A stretch of 64,000 bases of DNA from Hominimerdicola alba (GTDB lineage: Bacteria; Bacillota; Clostridia; Oscillospirales; Ruminococcaceae). The notes below the pieces were generated by a model. It was not told the DNA's origin, did no database searches, and saw only the letters and a program-made list of their open reading frames with translations. Both the position numbers and the translations under genes were made by a program. Below, piece by piece: positions 42,164 to 50,632 of the stretch. Numbering within the stretch: the first letter of the stretch is position 1; each line of letters begins with the position of its first letter. The stretch covers positions 126,001 to 190,000 of the forward strand of contig NZ_FOAT01000005.1 of NCBI RefSeq assembly GCF_900109655.1, in the 5' to 3' direction.

Positions 42164-42404
42164 GTACCCCGCCATAAACATTATATAAATTTTGGAAGTG
42201 CATTTTTAGCGATTTTGAATAAATATTGTTTCATTTATTCGTTTTTAAAGAAAAACATCTGATTATTGGTACATAAATTTTCTGCTTTTGCAATTTTGGA
42301 ATGCAATTGTTGCAAAATTACATTTAGCTTAGTATAACTGCAAAAGTTGTACAATTTGTTTAAAGTAATAAATCGGCAGAGAACTTAATTCGGCGGGTGT
42401 ATCC
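42164..42404. other. Divergent intergenic region serC / aminotransferase
   Basis: No gene seen. The region is very A+T-rich and contains repeated TTGCAA/TGCAAAA motifs (42286-42316 and 42339-42345) that could be regulator sites for the divergent promoters. Confidence 0.5.
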
Positions 42405-42433
42405 TTGACAATGTCTGAAAATGGTGGTACAAT
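42405..42433 (+). promoter_or_regulatory. Promoter of the AlaT-like aminotransferase
   Basis: TTGACA (42405-42410) and TACAAT (42428-42433), 17-bp spacer, about 85 bp before the start codon. Confidence 0.75.
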
Positions 42434-42519
42434 GTAATTTAAAGTGCTTATAAGTTTATTTATCGGCATTTATTGTAAACGACCTATACGAAATAATAAT
42501 ATAAAGAAGGTAAAGTAAA

Positions 42520-43737
42520 ATGAGAACTTTTTCAAAATCTCACAAGCTGGATAATGTCTGCTACGATATACGCGGTCCCGTTATGGACGAGGCTGACAGA
42601 ATGATCGCGGCGGGCGAGAAGATACTCAAACTCAACATCGGAAACCCCGCACCTTTCGGATTTGATGCACCCCCTGAGATAATCGGCACCATGACCGATA
42701 ATCTCCACAACGCACAGGGCTATTCCACTTCAAAGGGTATCCCTCAGGCGCGTGAAGCTATACTTGCTTATCACCGCGGCAAGGGTGTCAACGTGGCTTC
42801 CATCGATGATATCTACACAGGCAACGGCGTAAGCGAACTTATCACCATGGTAATGCAGGGACTTCTTGACAACGGCGACGAAGTTCTCGTACCCGCCCCC
42901 GACTATCCCCTGTGGACAGCTTCGGTAACTCTCGCAGGCGGTACTGCCGTACATTATATATGTGATGAGTCTTCCGAGTGGTTCCCCGATATCAAGGATA
43001 TGGAGAGCAAGATAACTCCCAAGACAAAGGCTGTTGTTATAATAAACCCCAACAACCCCACAGGCGCTGTTTATCCCCGCGAGGTTCTGGAGCAGATAGC
43101 AAAGCTCGCCCGCGAACACGACCTTATCGTATTCTCCGATGAGATATATGACCGTCTGCTGATGGACGGCGTTGAGCATACATCTATCGCTTCCATCGAC
43201 CCCGACCTGTTCTGCATAACTTTCAACGGCATATCAAAATCCCATATGTCCGCAGGTTTCCGCGCAGGCTGGATGGTACTCAGCGGCAACAAAGAAAATG
43301 TCCGCGGCTACATCGAAGGACTGAATATGCTGTCCTCCATGAGACTGTGTTCAAATGTTCAGGCTCAGTACGTTATCCCCGCCGCACTGAAAGGCTCAGG
43401 CGCTCCCGACAAGGAGCTTCTCCCCGGCGGACGTATATACGACCAGAGAGAATGCATCTACACTCTGCTGAACGATATCGACGGCATAAGCGCCGTTAAG
43501 CCAAAGGCAGCGTTCTACATATTCCCTAAGATAGACGCAAAGAAATTCGGCATAACCAGCGATGAACAGTTCGTCCTCGACCTGCTGAGAACAAAGAAGA
43601 TACTCCTCGTAGCGGGCGGCGGTTTCCACTGGGAACAGCCCGACCATTTCAGGATAGTATACCTCCCCTGCATCGACCAGCTGAAACTGTCAATGTCAGA
43701 GATGAAGGACTTCCTGAGCACATACAGACAGAACTAA
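42520..43737 (+). CDS. Class I aminotransferase (alanine transaminase-like)
   Basis: This 405-aa fold-type I PLP enzyme resembles AlaT/AlaA (glutamate-pyruvate transaminases), with IGNPAPFGFDAP at the start, VIINPNNPTGAVY in the centre and the PLP-lysine motif FNGISKSHMSAGFRAGW. The C-terminal arginine region PDHFRIVYLP binds the carboxylate. It probably makes alanine from pyruvate, but other keto acids are possible. An AAGAAGG ribosome binding site precedes the ATG. It is a single-gene unit that ends precisely at the edge of a palindromic element. Confidence 0.93.
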   Translation: MRTFSKSHKLDNVCYDIRGPVMDEADRMIAAGEKILKLNIGNPAPFGFDAPPEIIGTMTDNLHNAQGYSTSKGIPQAREAILAYHRGKGVNVASIDDIYTGNGVSELITMVMQGLLDNGDEVLVPAPDYPLWTASVTLAGGTAVHYICDESSEWFPDIKDMESKITPKTKAVVIINPNNPTGAVYPREVLEQIAKLAREHDLIVFSDEIYDRLLMDGVEHTSIASIDPDLFCITFNGISKSHMSAGFRAGWMVLSGNKENVRGYIEGLNMLSSMRLCSNVQAQYVIPAALKGSGAPDKELLPGGRIYDQRECIYTLLNDIDGISAVKPKAAFYIFPKIDAKKFGITSDEQFVLDLLRTKKILLVAGGGFHWEQPDHFRIVYLPCIDQLKLSMSEMKDFLSTYRQN

Positions 43738-44065
43738 AAAACAAGGCGGCACGGTGTGTGGCTGATGTCTGTAAAGAATACTTGTGACTATCACTGGGGA
43801 AAACCTTTCTGAAGAAAGGTTGTTCCCCAGACCCCTTTCCAAAGACTTTTACTTTGTTTTTGCGGGGGATAGCTATTCTAATTAAGAAATACAAAATGCG
43901 GGGGATAGCCGTACTTTTAAAGTACAGCTATCCCCCGCAAAAACATAATAGAAGTTTTAGGAAAAGGGGCTTGGGGGAATAACCCTTTTTCAAAAGGGTT
44001 TTCCCCCAATAATAGCTACAAACATTCTCTATAAATATCAACTACACACCGTGCCGCCTTGTTTT
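43738..44065. mobile_element. MITE-like 328-bp palindromic element with 22-bp perfect terminal inverted repeats
   Basis: The ends are perfect 22-bp inverted repeats (43738-43759 and 44044-44065), beginning AAAACAAGGCGGCAC. The inside holds three more hairpins (43794-43830, 43897-43939, 43971-44009) and mirrored CCCCTTTCC/GGAAAAGGGG segments, so the whole folds as one long branched palindrome. It encodes no protein. It fills exactly the space from the base after one stop codon to the stop codon of the convergent gene, and would end transcription from both sides. Confidence 0.8.
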
Positions 44066-44967
44066 CAGCTCTTCCATCTGCGGATATCATTTTTGCTTGA
44101 AAACTTGAATCCGCCTACGCTGAAAGTCTCCTGCCTGAGTTCCGCTTCCGTGAACCAGGGCGAACCGTCCTTGCCATCCACGTTGTTCACTACATGAAAA
44201 CACACCGCAGGTATAAAACTCTGCCCAAGAAGATAGCACTTCTCACCCTTGTCGTTAACGGCTGTATCTAGCACCATCACCACATGAGTTTTATTGCAGA
44301 TGATATCCCCTGTGCGAAGTTCATCAACGGATATCACCTTTGATTCATCCAACAGCGAAAGCGTGCCCGCATAGCGCATCACAAGTTTCAGATAGTTTCT
44401 GTACTGCTGTTCGCTGTCATCGGGGAGCGCCGCAGGTATCTCGCAGGAGAAATCTCCCAGCGCAAGTATACGTCTTCCCTTTCGCCATCTGTTGTATGAA
44501 CATACATCGCCGTTTGAAAGCTGAAACGATATATCATCAAAATTACCGTTTTCATAGCAATAATCGCTGTACAGACGTATTATGCTGTCCGCACACTGCT
44601 GATAGCCCTCATCGCCCACACTTATGTCGAAAACCGCCGCAGTGTAGGGCGATTCCTTTGTCCTGCCGTCAAACACAGGCAGTGCAGTACCATCTGGATA
44701 AAGAGGATAATCCCGCAGATAAGCCGCAAAACTTCCCTCTTCCGCATCCACGCGGTTGTAACCCTCGGGCGGCAGTATGCGTGTCTGCAAAGTCGTCCCC
44801 TCGGGATCTATGGATTTTATATCATATTTTTTCTCCGCCTGAACTATTGTAAGTTCAGCGGCTTTCCACTTAGGGTTCACGCGGATAAATACCACTACAA
44901 GAAACGTCGCTATAAGTATCAGAATTATTATCATTATAACTATCTTTTTGCTTTTGGTTTTTGCCAT
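44065..44967 (-). CDS. DUF4846 membrane-anchored protein
   Basis: This 300-aa protein has one N-terminal membrane helix (IVIMIIILILIATFLVVVF) and an extracytoplasmic domain of the DUF4846 family. That domain contains LPPEGYNRVDAEEGSFAAYL, the CADSIIRLYSDYCY cysteine pair and a C-terminal LLGQSFIPAVCFHV. The family function is unknown. I chose ATG at 44967, preceded by GGAG. An in-frame TTG further upstream overlaps this site. It converges on the aminotransferase gene across the palindromic element. Confidence 0.85.
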   Translation of the reverse strand: MAKTKSKKIVIMIIILILIATFLVVVFIRVNPKWKAAELTIVQAEKKYDIKSIDPEGTTLQTRILPPEGYNRVDAEEGSFAAYLRDYPLYPDGTALPVFDGRTKESPYTAAVFDISVGDEGYQQCADSIIRLYSDYCYENGNFDDISFQLSNGDVCSYNRWRKGRRILALGDFSCEIPAALPDDSEQQYRNYLKLVMRYAGTLSLLDESKVISVDELRTGDIICNKTHVVMVLDTAVNDKGEKCYLLGQSFIPAVCFHVVNNVDGKDGSPWFTEAELRQETFSVGGFKFSSKNDIRRWKS

Positions 44968-45114
44968 AATGCGTTCTCCTTTCAAAGACCAAAATCTCTA
45001 CTGATGAATTATACCACCGAAACAGCTTCCTGTCAACTTCTGTATAAGGGGGATTTATGCAATATCAATCACTTCGGGCAATAATAAGCTTCGGTAATTT
45101 TGGGAATATGACGC

Positions 45115-45143
45115 TTGTAAATCATGTCATTTCATGGTATAAT
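45115..45143 (+). promoter_or_regulatory. prfC promoter
   Basis: TTGTAA (45115-45120) and TATAAT (45138-45143), 17-bp spacer. It starts a leader of about 130 nt. Confidence 0.65.
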
Positions 45144-45168
45144 GATTAGGTATGCTGAAATTTGTATC

Positions 45169-45222
45169 GGAGGTCGAACATGATGTGATATGATTTACCA
45201 TCACGATCAGAACAATACATGA
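45169..45222 (+). promoter_or_regulatory. Two mini-ORFs ending in UGA in the prfC leader
   Basis: GGAGG lies six bases before ATG-ATG-TGA (45180-45188). One base later a second ATG opens a ten-codon frame (MIYHHDQNNT) that also ends in TGA (45190-45222). prfC itself starts 58 bp further on behind its own GGAGG. The arrangement could sense release at UGA and feed back on prfC. It may also be fortuitous. Confidence 0.4.
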
Positions 45223-45280
45223 AAAAAACTGACCCGACCCGCAAGCAGTAAGGTCTCACATATATAACGGAGGAAAATTA

Positions 45281-46885
45281 ATGGGCTTAAAAGAAGAAAT
45301 AAACCGCAGGCGAACTTTCGCCATAATCTCTCACCCCGACGCAGGTAAGACCACACTTACAGAAAAATTCCTGCTGTACGGCGGCGCTATCGCACAGGCA
45401 GGCGCTGTTAAGGGTAAGAAGAATTCCCGCCATGCAGTTTCGGACTGGATGGAGATAGAAAAGCAGAGAGGTATCTCGGTAACATCATCGGTAATGCAGT
45501 TCCAGTATGACGGCTACTGCATAAATATCCTTGATACCCCCGGACACCAGGACTTCTCCGAGGACACATACCGTACCCTTATGGCGGCAGATTCCGCTGT
45601 AATGGTCATCGATGCTTCCAAGGGTGTTGAGAACCAGACCAGAAAGCTTTTCAAGGTCTGCGTTATGAGACATATCCCCATATTCACATTTATAAATAAG
45701 ATGGACAGAGATGCACGCAGTCCCTTTGAACTTATCGAACAGATAGAGAGCGAGCTGGGTATACAGACCTATCCCGTAAACTGGCCTATCGGCTGCGGCA
45801 AAGAGTTCAAGGGCGTTTATGACAGAGACAAGCGCCATATAATCGCATTTTCCAGCGAATCCGAAATGGCTTTCGGCAAGCACAAGGTGGCTATGGAAGA
45901 AGTTGAACTTTCCGACCCCGCACTTGATGATATGCTGGGCGAGAATCTGCACGAAACTCTCTCAGATGATATCGAACTTCTGGACGGCGCAAGCTACGAA
46001 TTCGATATCAACAAGGTAAGAAACGGTGAGCTTTCACCTGTATTCTTCGGTTCTGCGCTGACAAACTTCGGTGTTGAGCCTTTCCTTGAAAGATTCCTGG
46101 AGATGACCACCTCTCCCACACCTCGTATGAGCAGTGACGGTCTTATCGACCCATTCGATGAAGATTTCTCGGCTTTCGTATTCAAGATTCAGGCAAATAT
46201 GAACAAGGCTCACCGCGACAGGATAACTTTCCTGCGCGTATGCTCGGGCAAGTTCGATAAGGAAATGGACGTGCTCCACGTTCAGGGCAATAAGAAGATG
46301 CGCCTTTCACAGCCTCAGCAGATAATGGCTCAGGAGCGTGAGATAATCGACGAAGCTTACGCTGGCGACATCATCGGCGTATTCGACCCCGGCATATTCT
46401 CCATCGGCGATACCATATGCTCCCCCAAGAGAAAGTTCGAGTTTGAGCCCATACCTACATTCGCCCCCGAACACTTCATGCGCGTGCGCCAGAAAGATAC
46501 CCTGAAGCGTAAGCAGTTCGTAAAGGGCGCTACTCAGATAGCTCAGGAGGGTGCGATACAGATCTTCCAGGAACCCGAAACAGGTATGGAAGAAGTGATC
46601 ATCGGCGTTGTGGGCGTTCTGCAGCTTGAAGTTTTCGAGTACCGTATGAAGAACGAGTACAATGTTGAACTCTTCAAGGAGAGCCTTTCGTATAGCCATA
46701 TCAGATGGATAGACAATAAGGATATCGACGTTAAAAAGCTGAAGCTTTCCAGCGATACCAAGCTTGTACAGGACTTCCGCGGAAATTACCTGCTCCTGTT
46801 CACCAGTGAATGGAATATCCGCTGGGCACTTGAAAAGAACGAAGGTCTTGAACTCAGCGAGTTCAACCGCGGCGCTTTGCAGTGA
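45281..46885 (+). CDS. prfC: Peptide chain release factor 3
   Basis: RF3 is a GTPase that removes RF1/RF2 from ribosomes after termination. The 534-aa protein has G1 SHPDAGKTTL, the GISVTSSV switch I, G3 DTPGHQDF and G4 NKMDRD, followed by the EF-G-like domain 2 and a C-terminal domain. RF3 is distinguished from EF-G by the KGKKNSRHAVSDWMEIEKQR segment. GGAGG lies before the ATG. It is a single gene whose leader has two short upstream ORFs. Confidence 0.97.
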   Translation: MGLKEEINRRRTFAIISHPDAGKTTLTEKFLLYGGAIAQAGAVKGKKNSRHAVSDWMEIEKQRGISVTSSVMQFQYDGYCINILDTPGHQDFSEDTYRTLMAADSAVMVIDASKGVENQTRKLFKVCVMRHIPIFTFINKMDRDARSPFELIEQIESELGIQTYPVNWPIGCGKEFKGVYDRDKRHIIAFSSESEMAFGKHKVAMEEVELSDPALDDMLGENLHETLSDDIELLDGASYEFDINKVRNGELSPVFFGSALTNFGVEPFLERFLEMTTSPTPRMSSDGLIDPFDEDFSAFVFKIQANMNKAHRDRITFLRVCSGKFDKEMDVLHVQGNKKMRLSQPQQIMAQEREIIDEAYAGDIIGVFDPGIFSIGDTICSPKRKFEFEPIPTFAPEHFMRVRQKDTLKRKQFVKGATQIAQEGAIQIFQEPETGMEEVIIGVVGVLQLEVFEYRMKNEYNVELFKESLSYSHIRWIDNKDIDVKKLKLSSDTKLVQDFRGNYLLLFTSEWNIRWALEKNEGLELSEFNRGALQ

Positions 46886-47457
46886 TATAAAAAACACAGA
46901 CTTGCGTAAACTGCCAAAGAGACAAAGCGCGCGGTTTATGCGACTGCGTCGGCATATGCCTCGCGCTAGCAGGCTTGCGGGAGCCACAGTCAGCAAAGCT
47001 GACTGTTAAGGGCAGAGCCCTCACATCAAGGCGCAAAACCAAAATGCACAGCGAACTATAAGAGAACAGCGAACTACCCGCCCTGACAAAAAAGGCGCGG
47101 CACGCGGTCGACGCAGTCACCGCTACAAAAATACGAGCGTGGACAATACAAACGTCCACGCTCTTTCTATGTGCGTAAAAATTTTTGCCGCGCCCGAAAT
47201 CAACGGCGTTAGCTCGTTGATTTCTCGACCCGAGGTACGAGGGGCGAAAACTTACAAACTAACCACCACAGCAAATGTCCGACTACCAAAACAATTCTTC
47301 CTTGATCTATGTAGCCAAAATTTATATATGAGTATCAGCTTAATAACCCCCACCAATAACTCACGCAACTTCAACGTCATACTGCTGTCAATCCAGCATT
47401 TTTCAACAGCAATAATAGTATACTATTCACAAAGATAAATTATTTTTCTAAAACCTA
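46886..47457. repeat. Palindrome field downstream of prfC
   Basis: No gene seen. The first 340 bp hold four palindromic units: the 44-bp repeat copy 2 (46924-46967, left arm 46913-46923), CAGTCAGC/GCTGACTG (46991-47011), the nested GGCGCGGCA/TGCCGCGCC (47093-47194) around GAGCGTGGAC/GTCCACGCTC (47135-47163), and GAAATCAACG/CGTTGATTTC (47196-47224). The rest up to the metY promoter shows nothing. Confidence 0.75.
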
Positions 47458-47486
47458 TTGACATGATAGGAAAAATATGATATTAT
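47458..47486 (+). promoter_or_regulatory. metY promoter
   Basis: TTGACA (47458-47463) and TATTAT (47481-47486), 17-bp spacer. The predicted start of transcription falls at the first base of the structured leader. Confidence 0.75.
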
Positions 47487-47491
47487 TAGTC

Positions 47492-47605
47492 CATCGCAAG
47501 AAACCTAGTAATCAACTAGGATAACTAAAAATAAGAAAGCGGGCGATGATATGAAGCATATCAGCCGAAGCGTAAAAGTATCATCACATCTGCGAATGTG
47601 CTGAT
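47492..47605 (+). ncRNA. Structured leader RNA upstream of metY (candidate riboswitch)
   Basis: A 5' helix CATCGC/GCGATG (47492-47497 with 47543-47548) encloses CCTAGT/ACTAGG and an A-rich joining strand. GATATG/CATATC (47548-47562) and an ATCATCACAT/ATGTGCTGAT hairpin (47580-47605) follow. The closing helix begins at the predicted transcription start. The arrangement resembles an aptamer plus expression stem, but it does not fit the SAM classes I can recall. The ligand would plausibly be a methionine-cycle compound, which is an inference. Confidence 0.5.
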
Positions 47606-47675
47606 CTGAATACGTAAATAAGGCATTTTAAGATAGTACAATAATATATAAATATCAAGAAAAGAGGAATTTATC

Positions 47676-48974
47676 ATGAGTAATATAAATGAGAGAAAAC
47701 TGAGATTTGAGACCAGACAGCTTCACGTAGGTCAGGAGAACCCCGACCCCGCAACCGATGCAAGAGCAGTGCCCATCTACCTGACATCAAGCTATGTTTT
47801 CCATAACTCCGAGCACGCTGCTGACCGTTTCGGTCTGAGAGATGCAGGTAATATCTACGGCAGACTTACAAACCCCACTCAGGGCGTTTTTGAAGAGAGA
47901 ATAGCTTCCCTTGAAGGCGGCGTTGCTGCTCTGGCAGTATCCTCAGGTGCAGCTGCTATAACCTACGCTATCCAGGGCGCAGCGCATGCAGGTGACCACA
48001 TCGTAGCTGCAAAGAACATCTACGGCGGAACTTATAACCTGCTGAAGCACACACTTCCCGCTTACGGCATTGAGAGCACTTTCGTTGATCCCTTCGACTA
48101 TGAGGCTATCGAAAAGGCTATCCAGGATAACACCAAGGCTATCGAGATAGAGACCCTCGGCAACCCCAATTCCGAGGTAGTTGATATCGAGCGCATCGCA
48201 AAGATAGCTCACGCTCACAATATCCCCCTGATAGTTGATAACACATTCGCTACACCTTATCTTGTAAGACCTATCGAGCACGGCGCTGATATCGTTGTTC
48301 ATTCAGCTACAAAGTTCATCGGCGGACACGGCACAACAATAGGCGGCGTTATCGTTGACAGCGGCAACTTCAACTGGGAGGGCGCAGGCAAGCACCCCTG
48401 GCTGTATGAACCAAACGTAAGCTACCACGGCGTAAGCTTCACAAAGGCTGTAGGCGCAGCTGCATACGTTACCTACATCAGGGCTATCCTGCTGAGAGAT
48501 ACAGGCTCCACCCTCTCTCCCGTACACGCATTTGTATTCCTGCAGGGTCTTGAGACCCTCTCGCTGAGAGTTGAGCGTCATGTTGAGAACGCGCTGAAAG
48601 TCGTACAGTTCCTGAATTCACAGCCTCAGGTAGAAAAGGTAAATCACCCCTCAGTATCCAAGGATCCCGCTCAGCAGGAGCTTTATAAGAAGTACTTCCC
48701 CAACGGCGGCGGCTCTATCTTCACATTCGAGATAAAGGGCGGCGCAGCAGAAGCTCAGAAGTTCATTGACAACCTCCAGCTGTTCAGCCTTCTGGCTAAC
48801 GTAGCTGACGTTAAGTCACTGGCTATCCATCCCGCATCTACAACTCACTCCGAGTGCAACGAGGAAGAACTGCTGGAACAGGGTATCCGTCCCAACACCA
48901 TCAGACTTTCCATAGGTACCGAGCATATCGACGATATCATAGAAGACCTCTCCGAGGCATTCAAGGCTCTCTAA
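47676..48974 (+). CDS. metY: O-acetylhomoserine aminocarboxypropyltransferase (sulfhydrylase)
   Basis: This 432-aa PLP enzyme of the Cys/Met metabolism group condenses O-acetylhomoserine with sulfide to homocysteine for methionine synthesis. The N-terminus RFETRQLHVGQENPDPATDA and the YGRLTNPTQ arginine-tyrosine motif are typical. The PLP lysine is in VVHSATKFIGGHGTT. The length favours O-acetylhomoserine sulfhydrylase over cystathionine enzymes, which are near 380 aa. An AGAGG ribosome binding site precedes the ATG. A structured 180-nt leader suggests regulation by RNA. It is followed by hairpin repeat copy C and a strong terminator. Confidence 0.93.
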   Translation: MSNINERKLRFETRQLHVGQENPDPATDARAVPIYLTSSYVFHNSEHAADRFGLRDAGNIYGRLTNPTQGVFEERIASLEGGVAALAVSSGAAAITYAIQGAAHAGDHIVAAKNIYGGTYNLLKHTLPAYGIESTFVDPFDYEAIEKAIQDNTKAIEIETLGNPNSEVVDIERIAKIAHAHNIPLIVDNTFATPYLVRPIEHGADIVVHSATKFIGGHGTTIGGVIVDSGNFNWEGAGKHPWLYEPNVSYHGVSFTKAVGAAAYVTYIRAILLRDTGSTLSPVHAFVFLQGLETLSLRVERHVENALKVVQFLNSQPQVEKVNHPSVSKDPAQQELYKKYFPNGGGSIFTFEIKGGAAEAQKFIDNLQLFSLLANVADVKSLAIHPASTTHSECNEEELLEQGIRPNTIRLSIGTEHIDDIIEDLSEAFKAL

Positions 48975-49059
48975 GGTTTAGTGCGAAACCTTTCCGAGAT
49001 CGATAGCATAACAAAATTTTTCATAGGTCATTGACGATTCATACCTTCTTACTTACATA

Positions 49060-49152
49060 GTAAACGTCATTAGAAATTGCACTCTGAGAACGAGTAAACG
49101 TTCGATATATGCTTTTGCGAAGTTCTCAAAGCAGCAATTTCAATGTCGCTTA
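49060..49152. repeat. Dispersed hairpin repeat, copy C (inverted)
   Basis: A 93-bp palindrome matching copies A and B in reverse orientation, including the core GTTCGATATATGCTTTTGCG. It lies between metY and its terminator, so it is part of the metY 3' end. Confidence 0.85.
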
Positions 49153-49170
49153 CTATAAATACGTAAAACG

Positions 49171-49208
49171 CCGCCGCGGTAAGCCATAGTACCGCGGCGG
49201 TGATTTTT
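49171..49208 (+). terminator. Terminator after metY
   Basis: CCGCCGCGGT/ACCGCGGCGG, a perfect 10-bp GC stem followed by a T-run. Confidence 0.88.
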
Positions 49209-49261
49209 ATTTAGCATTACCGTATAAAACTCTCTTCCTTGGCATTATCCACACCTCTCTT

Positions 49262-49816
49262 TTATCCCAGAAATTCGTCCTTATCCAATTTCCAAAGCTT
49301 ATATACCACAAAATCTCCCGTTTCCAGAGTATTAGCCGGGTGACAAGCTTCAAAATTCCTTCGCGCCGAAAGATACCGCTCCATCTCCTCCATGCTGGCA
49401 AAAAGTCCGTTCTCGTTCAGCTCAAACTGCGGAAATACCGAGGGTATCTCATGGTATACAGCCGAATAAAAATCCCCGCCCGTGTATGCATAATCATACC
49501 CTAGAAACTTCTTCCTGCACTTCGGCATCTCCATCACAGGACGCGGCACATCTGTCTCACAAAGCAATAGCCTGAAATTGCTCGATCGCTCCGCCCATTT
49601 TTTTATGAATCCAATATCCGTGCACGCCGCGATACATTCACCGTCACCGATATCATAGTAAGTCAGTTCGATATTCTCATCAACGTACTTCTCAAGATCT
49701 TCACAGCCTGGCTCAATACATAAATACCAGTTCATCGAATAATCAAGCCCGTCAATGCCCCTGTATCCCGAAGCATTATCAACCAGCTTCTGAATAACTA
49801 TCCCGTTAACGAACAA
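49262..49816 (-). CDS. Unrecognised protein of 184 aa
   Basis: The frame gives a soluble acidic protein with no signal peptide or membrane segment. Recognisable stretches are MNWYLCIEPGCEDLEKYV and KKFLGYDYAYTGGDFYSAVY, and it ends in FVVYKLWKLDKDEFLG. I do not recognise the family. The pattern resembles small immunity-type or SMI1-like hypothetical proteins, but this is only an impression. The best start is TTG at 49816, eight bases after GGAGG. The frame itself could extend to TTG at 49831, but that overlaps the ribosome binding site. It lies behind the ECF operon, separated by a terminator. Confidence 0.6.
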   Translation of the reverse strand: MFVNGIVIQKLVDNASGYRGIDGLDYSMNWYLCIEPGCEDLEKYVDENIELTYYDIGDGECIAACTDIGFIKKWAERSSNFRLLLCETDVPRPVMEMPKCRKKFLGYDYAYTGGDFYSAVYHEIPSVFPQFELNENGLFASMEEMERYLSARRNFEACHPANTLETGDFVVYKLWKLDKDEFLG

Positions 49817-49829
49817 ACAATTCACCTCC

Positions 49830-49854
49830 AAAAAAATCCATCGCCGCAGGCGAT
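49830..49854 (-). terminator. Terminator of the ECF/DUF4430 operon
   Basis: Minus-strand ATCGCC/GGCGAT hairpin followed by seven T. It is preceded by an A+T-rich tandem of ATTATTCATT-like units (49861-49898). Confidence 0.7.
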
Positions 49855-49933
49855 ACCTCTATTATTCATTATTCATTTTTCATTATTCAATATTCATTGA
49901 GCGGCATCACGTCCAAGTAAAGTAAGAAAAAAC

Positions 49934-50632
49934 TCACTCCCGCCGCGCACCCGCGCCCAAGCCGAACTTGGAATCAAGCCGCTCAAATATCCTCGCTGCG
50001 GGCTTCAAAAATATCAGCAGAAAAACGCAGTTCGATACCATGTAGCTTACTGTGAACCATGCCGATGCAAGGGTCAGCCCAAGGAATCTCTCAGGAGTGA
50101 ATCCGCCACCGAGCCACAGAACACTGCATACGTCCATGAATACCGAGTAGCATAGTCCCGCCATAGCCCCGAAAATGCATAGCACTATCGGATTCTTTTT
50201 CAGCCGACTTCCAAGCAGCCCCGCCAGAAGCCCTGTCAGCCCCCATATCATCATCTGAAAAGGTGTCCATATCCCTTGTGTGAAAAAGAAATTCGATACC
50301 AGAGCCGTCAGCGCCCCCACCAGAAATCCCTGTTCCGCCCCAAGGTATATCCCCGCCAGTATTATCACCGCCGCGCAGGGCTTGAAGGCAGGCAAAGGCG
50401 CGAATATTATCCGCCCCGTAACCGACAGCGCCGTCATCACCGCCGCAAGAGCTATCTCTCCTGCGGTGGTCTCTTTTTTCTCGAATCTTGCGAAGAACAG
50501 ACCGCATATCACCACAGCCGCCGCACCCGCCAGCCAGCTTGCTGACCGCTCACCGAAGAGCAGACAGCCCCCCGCGATGACCGCCATGCATACCGCAAGC
50601 ACAGCCGCTTTCATTACTCTGTTCATGGGCAT
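49934..50632 (-). CDS. ECF transporter substrate-binding S component
   Basis: This 232-aa membrane protein has about six helices and the segment FKPCAAVIILAGIYLGAEQG followed by GALTALVSNFFFTQGIWTPF, which is typical of an S-component family linked in the literature to cobalamin-like substrates (CbrT type) in Firmicutes. It would determine what the adjacent ECF module imports. The match is from memory of the family pattern, so the substrate is provisional. It overlaps the ATPase gene by 10 bp and is the last gene of the long operon. Confidence 0.8.
   Translation of the reverse strand: MPMNRVMKAAVLAVCMAVIAGGCLLFGERSASWLAGAAAVVICGLFFARFEKKETTAGEIALAAVMTALSVTGRIIFAPLPAFKPCAAVIILAGIYLGAEQGFLVGALTALVSNFFFTQGIWTPFQMMIWGLTGLLAGLLGSRLKKNPIVLCIFGAMAGLCYSVFMDVCSVLWLGGGFTPERFLGLTLASAWFTVSYMVSNCVFLLIFLKPAARIFERLDSKFGLGAGARRE

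Noticed and set aside
43738-44065. CRISPR array or coding insertion sequence in the palindromic element
   Set aside because: Repeats are inverted, not regularly spaced direct repeats. No transposase or ORF of credible length is present. No CRISPR array was seen anywhere in the window.
47458-47675. Classical SAM-I riboswitch upstream of metY
   Set aside because: The conserved AGAGGNGGAGGGA and GCAACC segments are missing, so only an unclassified structured leader is reported.
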